Origin: Hyphomicrobiales bacterium
Lineage (GTDB): Bacteria > Pseudomonadota > Alphaproteobacteria > Rhizobiales > CAJQND01
Direction of reading: 5' to 3'
Assembly (NCBI GenBank): GCA_028285595.1
Contig: JANQOW010000155.1
Location: 1-51,661, forward strand
Length of the DNA: 51,661 nt
Shown: positions 1 through 9,101 of the stretch, piece after piece
Position numbering within the stretch: the first letter of the stretch is position 1
Layout of the letters: every line of letters starts with the position of its first letter
The notes under the pieces: model-generated
Told to the model about the DNA's origin: nothing
Databases searched by the model: none
The model's input: the letters and a program-made list of their open reading frames with translations, nothing else
Translations under genes and position numbers: made by a program

Positions 1-163
1 TGATGCCGCGCATCGTTCCGCCAATGAAACATGTCTGTCCTTCGGGCGTCACCCCAATCAAAGCAGAGGCCGGCTTGTCTTCGGCCCAGGCCGCACCGGC
101 GCACAGCATAGCAGCGACCAGCGCGCCGGTCGCATTTCGCAGGGCGTGGGAAAGGGCGCCCAT
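1..163 (-). CDS. Secreted protein of unknown function, N-terminal fragment (runs off left edge)
   Basis: An open frame starts with ATG at 163 and reads without a stop to the window edge (54 codons visible). The first ~27 residues form a classical Sec signal peptide: a short N-region with Arg, a hydrophobic core (GALVAAMLCAGAAW) and an AWA-E cleavage site. The mature part begins EDKPASALIGVTPEGQTCF and contains one Cys. I do not recognise the family. The start lies 4 bases after the stop of the LapA-domain gene on the same strand, so it is probably cotranscribed with it and ihfB. Sure that it is coding; function unknown. Confidence 0.6.
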   Translation of the reverse strand, partial: MGALSHALRNATGALVAAMLCAGAAWAEDKPASALIGVTPEGQTCFIGGTMRGI

Positions 164-167
164 CTGA

Positions 168-503
168 CTAGGAATTCCGCGCGACGAGCTGGTTATCTGA
201 GGCCGACACTTTTTGTTTCAATGCGAGGGATTCAGAGCGCAACTCGCTCATTTCATGGCGCGCTTCACGGGCGGCTTTCCGCCACTTTGACTGGTTCACC
301 CAGGAACTGGCGCCACCCACAACGATGCCGATGATCATGGTCAGCAGCAAAAGCAGATAAAGCGGGATTTCGAACGACAGAATGGGAGAGGCAGAATTGA
401 TGGGGTCAAAGGAAAAGCGCACGGGCTGCCGGTTAGCCACCGAAAGCGCAATGATGATGATCGCAATGGGAAACCCGAGAAACCAGGAAATGAATTTGGC
501 CAC
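168..503 (-). CDS. LapA-domain (DUF1049-type) small inner-membrane protein
   Basis: A 111-residue protein with two hydrophobic segments, about residues 4-24 (ISWFLGFPIAIIIIALSVAN) and 44-66, followed by a basic, heptad-like C-terminal tail that is probably a cytoplasmic coiled coil. The pattern NRQPVRFSFDP after the first segment is typical of LapA/YciS-type proteins, which in E. coli act with LapB in control of lipopolysaccharide synthesis. That role is family knowledge and is not shown here. It lies 54 bp downstream of ihfB on the same strand, an arrangement also common in other Proteobacteria. Confidence 0.75.
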   Translation of the reverse strand: MAKFISWFLGFPIAIIIIALSVANRQPVRFSFDPINSASPILSFEIPLYLLLLLTMIIGIVVGGASSWVNQSKWRKAAREARHEMSELRSESLALKQKVSASDNQLVARNS

Positions 504-557
504 CGCTCCTAAGCTCCCTTCAATCGCCGCGTGGGGGTTGGGGGGCGCAACGCAAAC

Positions 558-851
558 CTATCCGCCAGCCCCATGCTGGTTCAAATGTTCTCTAAGCTCT
601 TTACCGGTTTTGAAAAACGGCACGCGCTTGGATTCGACAAACACCGGCTCCCCGGTCCGCGGGTTGCGGCCGGTTCGCGCGTCGCGTTCCTTCACGGAAA
701 ACGCCCCAAAGCCGCGCAATTCCACCCGGTCTCCCCGGGCCAGCGCTGAGGTGATTTCACCAAAAATGGTGTTTATGATGCGCTCCACATCCCGGTGATA
801 CAGGTGTGGGTTTTCTTGCGCAATTTTCTGAATAAGTTCCGATTTGATCAT
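558..851 (-). CDS. ihfB: Integration host factor subunit beta
   Basis: A 97-residue HU/IHF-family DNA-bending protein starting [12 protein letters not shown]. It carries the family signature around [21 protein letters not shown] and the DNA-intercalating Pro arm, and ends in a short GAGG tail. A GGGAA stretch about 7 bases before the ATG at 851 serves as ribosome site, and the conserved N-terminus begins exactly there. The frame is open 18 codons further upstream, but that extension has no family counterpart. It forms a heterodimer with IHF-alpha and acts in nucleoid architecture, recombination and transcription. It sits between sppA (upstream) and the LapA-domain gene, all on the minus strand. 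Confidence 0.95.
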   Translation of the reverse strand: MIKSELIQKIAQENPHLYHRDVERIINTIFGEITSALARGDRVELRGFGAFSVKERDARTGRNPRTGEPVFVESKRVPFFKTGKELREHLNQHGAGG

Positions 852-919
852 ATGCCGCTTCCCGTTCCCTCTCTCGATACCGCAAAGCGGTGCGTTGTTT
901 CGCACTTCTCTTTAAAAAC

Positions 920-1891
920 CTAGTTCCTAGGCTGCCAAACGGAGATCAGTCCGTCAAGCTTAAGTCGTTCAGGAGTAAGCGTTTTTTCAGTCGCCTCAAA
1001 GACGCCCTCCACAAATGAAATTCCCAGCACGCGCCCGATCTTGCGCGCCAGAACGCCAGGCAAGGACAGGTTTTCCGCCACACTGGGTGCCCAATCCACG
1101 ATTTTCAGATCTGAGGAAATCTTCTTGTTGGTCTTCAGCCATGCCAATGCAGCATCCTCTCCACCGAGCTCATCGATGAGTTTAGCGGCCAACGCCTGGC
1201 GGCCCGTATAGACCCGACCATCGCCGAGGACCCTGGTTTCCGACTCTCCCAGCTTGCGGCGCTCGGCCACCAGTTTGAGGAACCAATCGTGGGAATCCTT
1301 TATAAGGCTTTCCATCACTGCCAAGGCTTCAGGGCTCGGTTCTTCGAAGGGAGATGGGCTGGCCTTTAAGGGATCGCTCTTGAGCTCGCGCATTTTCACG
1401 CCGACCTTCTCCAAAAGCTCCTTGAACTGAGGCCATTGGAAGATCACACCGATGGAGCCGGTCACCGTATTTCCGCGCGCCACAATGTAATCGCCCGCAA
1501 TCGCCGTGATGTACCCGCCTGAAGTCGCTGTGGACTCCAAGACAGATACCACAGGCTTCTTGGCCGCAATTTTGCGGATTTCCTCGTAGAGCGCTTCGGA
1601 GCCGGACGTGGTCCCGCCCGGGCTGTCTATGGTGATCAGCACCGCCTTTACGCGGTCTGTTTTCGCTAGCCTTTTAAGCAGTTCAAGCTTTTTACGCTCG
1701 CCTGTAATCATGCCATCCACACGGACGCGGGCAATATGATCGGAAAAGCCAGAAACGCCATCGGACGACAGCGCCATGAAACCGACGCCAGCAAACGCAA
1801 GGACCAGAGCAAGAATGGCAATCACACGCCACTTGGTGACACGGCGCTTCAGTTTGCGCCTGTCGACGATAGCTTCAGCGGTTAAACTCAT
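920..1891 (-). CDS. sppA: Signal peptide peptidase SppA (S49 family)
   Basis: A 323-residue, single-domain (36K-type) SppA. The N-terminus is basic with one membrane anchor at about residues 22-41; the rest is the ClpP-like S49 serine protease domain. The nucleophile is Ser124 in TATSGGY. The general base is Lys176 in KSDPLK, and the 52-residue spacing matches the Ser-Lys dyad of short SppA enzymes. The SPGGTTSGSEALY stretch is the family's substrate-binding segment. It degrades signal peptides left in the membrane after secretion. It lies between rpsA (102 bp upstream) and ihfB on the minus strand. Confidence 0.95.
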   Translation of the reverse strand: MSLTAEAIVDRRKLKRRVTKWRVIAILALVLAFAGVGFMALSSDGVSGFSDHIARVRVDGMITGERKKLELLKRLAKTDRVKAVLITIDSPGGTTSGSEALYEEIRKIAAKKPVVSVLESTATSGGYITAIAGDYIVARGNTVTGSIGVIFQWPQFKELLEKVGVKMRELKSDPLKASPSPFEEPSPEALAVMESLIKDSHDWFLKLVAERRKLGESETRVLGDGRVYTGRQALAAKLIDELGGEDAALAWLKTNKKISSDLKIVDWAPSVAENLSLPGVLARKIGRVLGISFVEGVFEATEKTLTPERLKLDGLISVWQPRN

Positions 1892-1993
1892 GGCCTCAGA
1901 TTAACATAGCTAGGATGGAGAGTGGGCAAAAACCCGGACCAAGGCGCCGAAACCGGACGAATGGCCGCAAGCTTTGCCCACTCCTGATTTGCT

Positions 1994-3721
1994 TTACTCT
2001 TCGGACTTTTCGTCCTCAGCGTCGGCACCTTTTGCCGCCATCGCCGCACCCAGGATGTCGCCCAGTGACGCGCCGCTGTCAGATGAGCCGTACTGCTTGA
2101 CGGCTTCTTTCTCCTCGGCAATCTCGTGCGCCTTGATGGAGAGACCGATCTTGCGGGCCTTGGTGTCGATTTGGGTGATGCGGGCATCAACCTTATCGCC
2201 GACCGCAAACCGCTCGGGCCGTTGCTCGGAGCGGTCGCGAGAGAGATCCGAACGGCGGATGAACGCGGTAAAGTCAGAATCGGCGACTTTCACGTCAATG
2301 CCGTTGTCTTGAACGCCAATGACCTCACAGGTCACAGCTGCGCCCTTCTTCATGCCGCTTACGGCTTGCATCGGATCAGCGCCACGCTGTTTGATGCCCA
2401 GAGAGATACGCTCTTTCTCGGTATCAACATCCAGCACCACAGCTTCGACGATCTGGCCTTTCTGGTAATCCTGGATGGCTTCTTCACCAGTGCGGTTCCA
2501 GTCCAGATCCGACAGATGCACCATGCCGTCCACATCATTGTCTAGTCCGATGAACAGACCGAACTCAGTGATGTTTTTGATCTCGCCTTCAACTTCGGTG
2601 TTGACCGGATATTTGTCGGCAAAGGTGAGCCACGGGTTGTCGGTGGTCTGTTTCAGGCCCAGGGAGATCCGGCGCTTTGCAGGATCAACCTCCAGGACCT
2701 TGACCTCCACTTCCTCAGATGTGGAGACAATTTTGCCCGGGTGCACGTTCTTCTTTGTCCAGCTCATTTCAGACACGTGGACCAAGCCTTCAATGCCGTC
2801 TTCCAGCTCAACGAAAGCGCCGTAGTCGGTGATGTTGGTGACCACACCCTTGACCAGAGTGTCTACAGCGTATTTCGCAGCCACGCCTTCCCACGGATCG
2901 CTTTCCAACTGCTTCATGCCGAGGGAGATGCGCTGGGTCTCTGGGTTGATCTTGATGATTTGAACGTTCACAGACTGGCCAACGCTCAAAACATCTGTCG
3001 GATGGTTTACGCGCTTCCAGGCAATGTCCGTGACGTGCAACAAGCCATCAATACCGCCCAGATCGACGAACGCACCGTAATCGGTGATGTTTTTCACAAC
3101 ACCCTCAACCACCTGACCTTCGGCCAAGTTTTGAACCAGCTCAGCGCGCTGTTCAGATCTGGTTTCCTCCAGGACCGCGCGGCGCGAAACAACAATGTTG
3201 CCGCGGCGCTTGTCCATTTTCAAAACCTGGAAGGGTTGGGGAATGTTCATCAGCGGAGACACATCGCGGATCGGCCGCACGTCCACCTGGCTGCCCGGCA
3301 GGAACGCAACTGCGCCGCCAAGATCCACAGTGAAGCCGCCTTTGACGCGACCAAAAATGTGACCTTCCACGCGCTCGTTGGCTTCGAACGACTTCTCAAG
3401 ACGCACCCACGCTTCTTCGCGTTTAGCTTTGTCGCGGGACAGAACGGCTTCGCCAAGCGCGTTTTCGATGCGCTCAAGGAACACCTCAACCTCATCGCCC
3501 GGTGCCAGTTCAGCTTTCTGGCCAGGAGCGGCAAACTCTTTCAACGGAACGCGGCCTTCGGTTTTCAGGCCCACGTCAATCACGGCGAGATCGTTTTCCA
3601 CGGCCACAACGCGGCCTTTGATCACGGTACCTTCGCCGAGGTCTCCGCCGCCGAAGCTCTCATCCAGCATTGCTGCAAAATCTTCGCGCGTCGGGTTAAG
3701 TGATTGCATTTCTGCAGACAT
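1994..3721 (-). CDS. rpsA: 30S ribosomal protein S1
   Basis: A 575-residue protein with six S1 (OB-fold) RNA-binding repeats, recognisable by recurring patterns such as NITDYGAFVDLGGIDGLLH, NITDYGAFVELEDGIEGL and NITEFGLFIGLDNDVDGM, each followed by a KRISLGLKQ-like strand. It binds mRNA and the small ribosomal subunit to promote initiation on structured messages. ATG at 3721. The 278 bp upstream, between it and cmk, contain no gene and would hold the leader; S1 often represses its own translation, but I see no definite element. The neighbour order cmk-rpsA is widespread in Proteobacteria. Confidence 0.98.
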   Translation of the reverse strand: MSAEMQSLNPTREDFAAMLDESFGGGDLGEGTVIKGRVVAVENDLAVIDVGLKTEGRVPLKEFAAPGQKAELAPGDEVEVFLERIENALGEAVLSRDKAKREEAWVRLEKSFEANERVEGHIFGRVKGGFTVDLGGAVAFLPGSQVDVRPIRDVSPLMNIPQPFQVLKMDKRRGNIVVSRRAVLEETRSEQRAELVQNLAEGQVVEGVVKNITDYGAFVDLGGIDGLLHVTDIAWKRVNHPTDVLSVGQSVNVQIIKINPETQRISLGMKQLESDPWEGVAAKYAVDTLVKGVVTNITDYGAFVELEDGIEGLVHVSEMSWTKKNVHPGKIVSTSEEVEVKVLEVDPAKRRISLGLKQTTDNPWLTFADKYPVNTEVEGEIKNITEFGLFIGLDNDVDGMVHLSDLDWNRTGEEAIQDYQKGQIVEAVVLDVDTEKERISLGIKQRGADPMQAVSGMKKGAAVTCEVIGVQDNGIDVKVADSDFTAFIRRSDLSRDRSEQRPERFAVGDKVDARITQIDTKARKIGLSIKAHEIAEEKEAVKQYGSSDSGASLGDILGAAMAAKGADAEDEKSEE

Positions 3722-3999
3722 ACAAGTCCTCTTTCAAACTCAAATAAGAAACAGAAGTTGGCCCACGATTACGGTCGCAGGGCATCCCACATCACAGTGA
3801 AGCGTCAACCAGTGCTTGTTTGGGTATCAAATGTTCGCGTGACTGTGGGCGAACCAACAACTTAGCCGGTCAGATTTCCCTTTGTTCTCAGGCCTTAAGT
3901 GCAGGCCAGCATGGAGATTTAAGAGTTCTAGGACCGGGTTTTCAGGGTTTTGAAGCACGATCCCCACATCTCCCCCATGGAGATGTAGCCCGTTCTTCA

Positions 4000-4626
4000 T
4001 CAAGCGTTCATTCGGCCTTCAACGATAGAAACGGCCTCCTCGAACGCCGTCTCTATATCCAATTCACTGGTATCGAGCAAGAGTGCATCGCTCGCGCGCT
4101 TCAAGGGCGCAATGGCTCGGCCTTCGTCGCGCGCATCGCGGGCCTGGAGATCTGCCAGCACAGTGTCATATGTCACGTCTTCACCGGCCGCCTTTAATTC
4201 CTCAAAACGGCGCCTGGCCCGCACCTGCGGATTCGCCACAACAAACAGCTTCACATCGGCATCCGGGCAGACGATCGTACCTATGTCGCGCCCGTCGAGC
4301 ACTGCTCCGCCGGGAGAAGCGGCATAGCGCCGCTGAAAATCCAAGATCTCTTCGCGCACCCTAAGGTTTGCCGCCACCACCGAGGCCGCCTCTCCCACCT
4401 TGCCGGACCGCAGTCCGGGATCGCTTAAGAGAGAACCATCAAGCTTTCGGGCCGCCTCTACGGCCCTTTCCTCGATGTTCGGATCGTCTCCATCCAGAAC
4501 GAGCCTGAGCGCCACGGCCCGGTAGAGCGAGCCGGTGTCCAGGTAAGCCAGATTAAAGTGCTTGGCCAGTTTGCGCGCGAGGGTGCCTTTGCCGGACGCC
4601 GCTGGGCCGTCAATGGCGATAATCAT
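4000..4626 (-). CDS. cmk: Cytidylate kinase
   Basis: A 208-residue (d)CMP kinase, which phosphorylates CMP and dCMP with ATP in pyrimidine nucleotide supply. The P-loop is at the N-terminus (IAIDGPAASGKGTLARKLA). The CMP-binding segments YLDTGSLYRAVA and LDGRDIGTIVCPDADVKLF and the lid-region Arg-rich stretch RARRRFEELKAAGEDV are in the expected order. Its ATG overlaps the aroA stop by 4 bases (ATGA), so translation is probably coupled to aroA. Confidence 0.97.
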   Translation of the reverse strand: MIIAIDGPAASGKGTLARKLAKHFNLAYLDTGSLYRAVALRLVLDGDDPNIEERAVEAARKLDGSLLSDPGLRSGKVGEAASVVAANLRVREEILDFQRRYAASPGGAVLDGRDIGTIVCPDADVKLFVVANPQVRARRRFEELKAAGEDVTYDTVLADLQARDARDEGRAIAPLKRASDALLLDTSELDIETAFEEAVSIVEGRMNA

Positions 4627-5975
4627 GAGAGCGTTTCAGCGGCCTCAATCGGCGCCCCAGCCGCTTTCATAAGTTCGACAAAGTCCGGAAAGCTTGTTGC
4701 AATCATACCGCCATCATCCACGGTAACCGGTTTTTCGCTCACAAGGCCGAGCACAAGAAACGCCATGGCGATGCGATGGTCCATATGTGTGGCCACCGTT
4801 CCGCCTCCGGTCGGGCGGCCCGACGCTGATCCTTCGACAATCATCCAGTCGTCGCCCCACTGCACCTTGACCCCGTTATTCTCAAGGCCGGCCACAATCG
4901 CTGCCAGCCGGTCACTTTCTTTCACGCGCAACTCTTCCAGACCGCGCATCTCCGTTGAGCCTTCCGCACACGCCGCGGCAACGGCCAGAATGGGATACTC
5001 ATCAATCATGGAGGGCGCGACCTCCGGGTCCACCACAACCCCCTTGAGCCGGCTTGAGCGCACCCGAATGTCCGCCAAGGTCTCACCACCGGTTTCACGC
5101 TGGTTGAGCACCTCGATGTCGCCGCCCATGCTTTGCAATACGCCCAAAAGCCCGGTACGGGTCTCGTTCATCATCATATTGGGCAAGGTAAGATCGGACC
5201 CCTCTGTGATCAGAGCAGCCACCATGGGGAATGCTGCCGAGGATGGGTCAGCTGGCACTGTGACCGCCTGACCGGTCAGTTCAGCCGGGCCATTGAGGCT
5301 CACTTCGCGGCCCCGTTCTGTGTGCGTGATCTCAAGATCAGCACCGAATGCGGAGAGCATGCGCTCTGTGTGATCACGGGTTGGCACTGGCTCCACGACG
5401 GTCGTGCGCCCAGGCACATTGAGCGCGCCAAGCAAAAGGGCTGACTTCACCTGCGCGGACGCCACCGGCAGCGTGTATTCCTGCGGAATGGGTGACACAG
5501 CTCCGGTCATTTGCAAGGGCAAGCGATCGCCTTCAGTGGCCTCGAACCGGGTGCCGAATTGGCTGAGCGGCTCCATGATCCTGCCCATCGGCCGTTTGCA
5601 CAAGGACTGATCACCTGTGAACTTCGCTTGGATGGGGCAGGTTGAGGCAAGTCCGATGGCCAGCCTGACGCCCGTGCCGGCATTGCCGAAGTCGATAGGC
5701 ATCTTGGGCTCCAAAAGCCCACCTGTGCCCAAACCGTTGACGGTCCAGCGCCCATCCTGGTGCCGCTCCACTCTGGCGCCAAAGGCCGCCATGGCTCGTG
5801 CGGTGCCGTGTATGTCGGCTGATTCGAGCAAACCCGAGATGGTGGTCTCTCCTATGGAGACGGCGCCAAGCATCAACGCGCGGTGGGATATGGACTTATC
5901 TCCCGGCACCTGGAAGGTCCCGGTCAGCCCACCAGAGCGTCTGGCTTTGAGGGGAGTGGCTGTTGCGTGTGACAC
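4623..5975 (-). CDS. aroA: 3-phosphoshikimate 1-carboxyvinyltransferase (EPSP synthase), class II
   Basis: A 450-residue EPSP synthase, the sixth step of the shikimate pathway, joining PEP to shikimate-3-phosphate. It has all four motifs used to define class II enzymes: RDHTE (RxHxE), GDKS (GDKx), SAQVKS (SAQxK) and NETRT (NxTR), and resembles the Agrobacterium CP4 type. At the PEP-site position where CP4 carries Ala100 (known to give glyphosate tolerance), this protein has Gly in FGNAGTGVRL. So the natural glycine is kept, and tolerance by that substitution is not expected. It starts with GTG at 5975 and is followed by cmk with a 4-base overlap. Confidence 0.97.
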   Translation of the reverse strand: MSHATATPLKARRSGGLTGTFQVPGDKSISHRALMLGAVSIGETTISGLLESADIHGTARAMAAFGARVERHQDGRWTVNGLGTGGLLEPKMPIDFGNAGTGVRLAIGLASTCPIQAKFTGDQSLCKRPMGRIMEPLSQFGTRFEATEGDRLPLQMTGAVSPIPQEYTLPVASAQVKSALLLGALNVPGRTTVVEPVPTRDHTERMLSAFGADLEITHTERGREVSLNGPAELTGQAVTVPADPSSAAFPMVAALITEGSDLTLPNMMMNETRTGLLGVLQSMGGDIEVLNQRETGGETLADIRVRSSRLKGVVVDPEVAPSMIDEYPILAVAAACAEGSTEMRGLEELRVKESDRLAAIVAGLENNGVKVQWGDDWMIVEGSASGRPTGGGTVATHMDHRIAMAFLVLGLVSEKPVTVDDGGMIATSFPDFVELMKAAGAPIEAAETLS

Positions 5976-6189
5976 GAGTGTGCGGTGCTCGTTCGTTTTA
6001 TGCCCGAGGGATCAGGCGGTGTGTTTGGAATCGAAAGGTTGCCTAGCACAGGCAAGGAGTGGCGTCATCCTTAGAGCACAGCTATAGACGCAGAATTTGC
6101 GTCAACTTTACCTTTGACACGCTGGTGCGAGCGTGGCATGGGGAGGCCAATTCATGCTCATATGCAATTGCAATTAGAGGAAGAGTACC

Positions 6190-6618
6190 GTGGTCAAACC
6201 GGAACTGGGTACGAAACGCGTCTGTCCGTCCTGTGCGACGAAGTTTTATGATCTGCTGAAAGACCCCATTGAATGCCCCGCATGTGGGGCAACTTTTACA
6301 GCTGAGCCCATTTTGCCGTCTAAGAACGACGCGCCGCCCCCGTCAGAGCCCGAAAAAGCTGCCATCGAAGACGATGATACCGACGTGGATGCAGAGGGTG
6401 ACGTGGAGGTGGTCAGCCTCGAAGATGTTGAGGAAGAAAGCGCGGACACAGAAGACGCAGATGTTGCTGCTGCTGCAGAGATCGCAGATGTGGAGATCGA
6501 TGAATCTGATTCCAGTGATGATGCAAGCGACGAATTTCTGGAAGATGACGACGAGGAAAATGGCGACGTGAGCGGAATTATTGGTGGGGTTGCCCCGGTA
6601 ACACCCAGCGATTCCTGA
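6190..6618 (+). CDS. TIGR02300-family zinc-ribbon/acidic protein
   Basis: A 142-residue protein starting with GTG at 6190. The N-terminal ~40 residues carry a CxxC...CxxC ribbon: VCPSCATKFYDLLKDP, then IECPACG. This is the hallmark of the TIGR02300 family of uncharacterised alphaproteobacterial proteins. The remainder is almost entirely Asp/Glu/Ser/Ala (runs such as EDDDTDVDAEGDVEVV) and probably disordered. The position, divergent from aroA and upstream of tRNA-Ala, is one I associate with Rhizobiales genomes. Function unknown; zinc binding is inferred from the four cysteines. Confidence 0.85.
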   Translation: MVKPELGTKRVCPSCATKFYDLLKDPIECPACGATFTAEPILPSKNDAPPPSEPEKAAIEDDDTDVDAEGDVEVVSLEDVEEESADTEDADVAAAAEIADVEIDESDSSDDASDEFLEDDDEENGDVSGIIGGVAPVTPSDS

Positions 6619-6642
6619 TCGCCAACACGTTTCAGCACAGAC

Positions 6643-6672
6643 GTGCAAGCACCCTGTAATTGGGGCTTGCAC
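6643..6672 (+). terminator. Stem-loop after the TIGR02300 gene
   Basis: An inverted repeat 25 bases after the stop: GTGCAAGC at 6643-6650 pairs with GCTTGCAC at 6665-6672, extended by CCC/GGG after one bulged A, with a TGTAATT loop. No T-run follows (ttagcgggg), so it is either a weak terminator or an mRNA 3'-end stabiliser between the gene and the tRNA. Confidence 0.5.
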
Positions 6673-6734
6673 TTAGCGGGGCTTGAGAATAGGTTCCCGT
6701 GCCGACATAGCTCCCTTGTTAGGAGCAACTGGAT

Positions 6735-6810
<76 letters not shown>

Positions 6811-6821
6811 ATTTTTTCAAT

Positions 6822-6847
6822 GGGTTAGCTAGATTTACGGCTAACCC
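6822..6847 (+). terminator. Terminator hairpin after tRNA-Ala
   Basis: A perfect 8-bp stem (GGGTTAGC at 6822-6829, GCTAACCC at 6840-6847) around a 10-base loop, followed by gttttcgtt. It starts 12 bases after the tRNA CCA end. Probably the intrinsic terminator of the tRNA transcript. Confidence 0.7.
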
Positions 6848-7295
6848 GTTTTCGTTCCAGCAACCAATTAGCAACCAGCGCCACCCCCTTCGCGACAGCC
6901 CTGTGGCACTTGGGGCGGCAACCTACTTCGCAAATGGCCCCAGCCTTGGATGCCCGATCAAGTAGGCTGCCCCGTTAGCTCAGCGGATACTGCTGCTGAT
7001 GTGTAATCAATAGGTCCCGGGTTCGACTCCTGCAGCCGGCACCCACCGTTTCAACAGGTTAGAGAGAATGACCTTGGTCTGCTCCAGTCCGGGGGATTAT
7101 CTGGGGACTTACGGGAGTTAGAAAGAGATGGGACTTTACATCGAAAGGTGTTTGCGCGAGTGCCTCCACGAACAGAATACTCGTTACCCGACGTCGGCAA
7201 ATCGCTCAGAACTCCTCATGTGGAGCATGCATGATTGGAAAGTTGTAGATGCGCTCTGCGGCAATGTGAGATCAAGCCGGGCCATATTGCACGCT
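6848..7295. other. Gene-free stretch after tRNA-Ala with relic sequence
   Basis: No convincing protein gene. It contains a tandem AGCAACCA repeat (6859-6866 and 6870-6877, 3 bases apart) and a decayed tRNA-like sequence (6969-7044, listed separately). A short open frame at 7128-7394 (+) overlaps the 3' end of the Na/Pi cotransporter gene in antisense; its product looks like no family I know. The mixture suits the scar of an element that once integrated at the tRNA, but no recombinase gene remains. Confidence 0.4.
6969..7044 (+). pseudogene. Degenerate tRNA-Thr(UGU)-like sequence
   Basis: The sequence follows a tRNA-Thr plan: TAGCTCAGCGG for the D arm, GCTGA-TGTGTAA-TCAAT for the anticodon arm with a UGU triplet, GGGTTCGACTCC for the T arm and GCCGGCACC at the 3' end. 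Several features are broken. Base 33 is G instead of the invariant U, the anticodon stem has a C/A mismatch, the D arm is disordered (GGATACTGCTGC), and acceptor pairs 4-6 do not match. It is probably a tRNA remnant left by recombination or carried in by a mobile element, and is unlikely to be functional. Confidence 0.6.
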
Positions 7296-8978
7296 TCACA
7301 GTTCCAGATTTGCTTCGTTTGGACCGGCCGCGAGTCTGCTTCGCAAAAGCTCACCTTGTTCCTTCAGAAGCGGGTAGGCAATCATTGCAAATGATGTGTT
7401 CAGGGCCTTTAAGGCCCGCAGCAGATCAAGATGCATTGAGCTGGTTTCGATTGTGTCGGTCGACCCCTTCCTGAGGCGCTTTAAGTGTTTTCGCTCCAGC
7501 GTTTGTTCGGTGTCCCTGATGTCCTCTTTTTGCTCAACCAATTCACGAGCCAGTCCGATGTCTTCTGACATCAACACAGTGACCCCCTGTTGGATGTTTC
7601 TCAGCACCATGTCGTGGAAGTCAGACAATTCCCGCCATCCATCCTCTGAGAAATTGACCTTCGTTGTATGTTTTCGGCGGGCTAGATCAACCATTTTTCG
7701 CCCAATGACTTCAGCTCCAGCTTCAATGTTCACCGCGATGCCAGACAAGTCGAAAGCGCGCGTGCTGGTATCCTCTCTGTCATCGTTGCTGCGCACACCC
7801 GAGAGGTAGACGCGCAGATCTAGTGACACTTGTGTGATCTCCTTTGCCTCACTTCGAAGTCGTTGAGCGACAATGGCGTCGTAGTTCTCAAAAAGAGGCA
7901 TGGCATCGCGCAACATGTTCTCAATTCTATTGCTTATCTCGACAAGCTCGCGTTGTGCGCACGCAAAAGCACGTGACGGCTGGCTTTGAACGGTCGGATC
8001 AAGCAAAGATCGGTTGCGTTCATCAATTCTGGCCGTGCCCGCTTCCACGAGAATGTGTCGAGTGATCCAGATCGACGGTCGCAGGAACAGCAACCCAACC
8101 AGAAGCAGGCCCAGATTGAAGATTAGATGCAGGTTCAAGGCTCTTTGCGCAATATCAGCGCCCGGCAACAGATCACCGACATCAAACTGCGCCATAGCAA
8201 ACAGAACCAAGACAGCACCACCCCCTCGCAAGAGAAAGTTAGCCAAGACAGTTTGTCGGACTGAAAGCGTTGCACTGAGTGTCAGAAAAACTGCGATCAT
8301 TGCACCGCCCAGATTGGCCCCGAGAATCATCGCAAACGTGGCCTCAGCCGGCAAAACCCCCTGAGCGGCGAGCGTGGCGAACAACAGCACTGCCGCCACA
8401 CTTGAGTGCACAAGCCATGTGAAAATTGCTGCAATCAGAAACGCGGAGGCAAGATCATGGGCGAGGTATGCCATAGCCTCCCGCGCTGCATTACTCTCCA
8501 ACAAAGGTGCGCTGGCATCGCGTATCAAATCCAGTGATAGAAAGATAAGTGCGAAACCGATACATATTCGGCCGATTTGGCGAAGGGACCGCCGCGAGCT
8601 TCGCAAGAAAGTCAAGACACCAATCAGCAGCAAGAGCGGCGTGAGAACCGCTATTCGGGAGTTGAGGAGTTGTACGACAAACGCGGAACCTAGATCGGCA
8701 CCAAGAATAATCGCCAATCCAGCAGCCGCGCCGATTACTCCACTTGTCATGAATCCCGACAGCAGGACTGCAACCGCTGTGGAGCTCTGCAGAAGTATTG
8801 CGGAGACCAAACCCGTAGCTGAGGCGAGTAACCTGTTGTGCGTTGAGCGACGCAGCAACAGGCGGAGGTGCCCGCCGAAAGCACGCTCGAAACCGGTTCG
8901 CACCAAGCGCACCGCCCAAATGAGCAAAGCGGCTGAGGCCGCCAGATTGAGCAAAACTTCAATCGCGGAACTGTTCAT
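7296..8978 (-). CDS. Na/Pi cotransporter (PF02690-type) with C-terminal PhoU-like domain
   Basis: A 560-residue membrane protein. The N-terminal ~330 residues hold about nine hydrophobic segments with the duplicated Na/Pi-cotransporter core. The first repeat carries the QSSTA motif (LLQSSTAVAVLLSGFMTSG); the matching position in the second repeat reads HSSVAAVLL, so the usual Gln is His. The C-terminal ~200 residues are helical and PhoU-like (EISNRIENMLRDAMPLFENY and following). Members of this family move phosphate with sodium, some probably outward. It lies 123 bp downstream of the tmpB-like gene on the same strand, so a role in handling phosphate released from phosphonate is plausible (inference). 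Confidence 0.85.
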   Translation of the reverse strand: MNSSAIEVLLNLAASAALLIWAVRLVRTGFERAFGGHLRLLLRRSTHNRLLASATGLVSAILLQSSTAVAVLLSGFMTSGVIGAAAGLAIILGADLGSAFVVQLLNSRIAVLTPLLLLIGVLTFLRSSRRSLRQIGRICIGFALIFLSLDLIRDASAPLLESNAAREAMAYLAHDLASAFLIAAIFTWLVHSSVAAVLLFATLAAQGVLPAEATFAMILGANLGGAMIAVFLTLSATLSVRQTVLANFLLRGGGAVLVLFAMAQFDVGDLLPGADIAQRALNLHLIFNLGLLLVGLLFLRPSIWITRHILVEAGTARIDERNRSLLDPTVQSQPSRAFACAQRELVEISNRIENMLRDAMPLFENYDAIVAQRLRSEAKEITQVSLDLRVYLSGVRSNDDREDTSTRAFDLSGIAVNIEAGAEVIGRKMVDLARRKHTTKVNFSEDGWRELSDFHDMVLRNIQQGVTVLMSEDIGLARELVEQKEDIRDTEQTLERKHLKRLRKGSTDTIETSSMHLDLLRALKALNTSFAMIAYPLLKEQGELLRSRLAAGPNEANLEL

Positions 8979-9101
8979 GTTTGACGATCTTCAGTCCCCA
9001 CTCAATTTCAGAGTTTACAGAGTATCTGTTGGTTTCGTTGACCAGCACGCCAGGTCAACCATCTGGTTTTTCCAACCAAGTTGCTTTGGAGCCAGCATTG
9101 A

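Noticed and set aside
2741-3703. 320-codon open frame on the plus strand
   Set aside because: It is fully antisense to rpsA, whose six S1 repeats are unmistakable; the frame is a shadow of high-GC codon usage.
7128-7394. 88-codon frame after the tRNA region
   Set aside because: No family resemblance, and it runs into the Na/Pi gene in antisense; probably chance within relic DNA.
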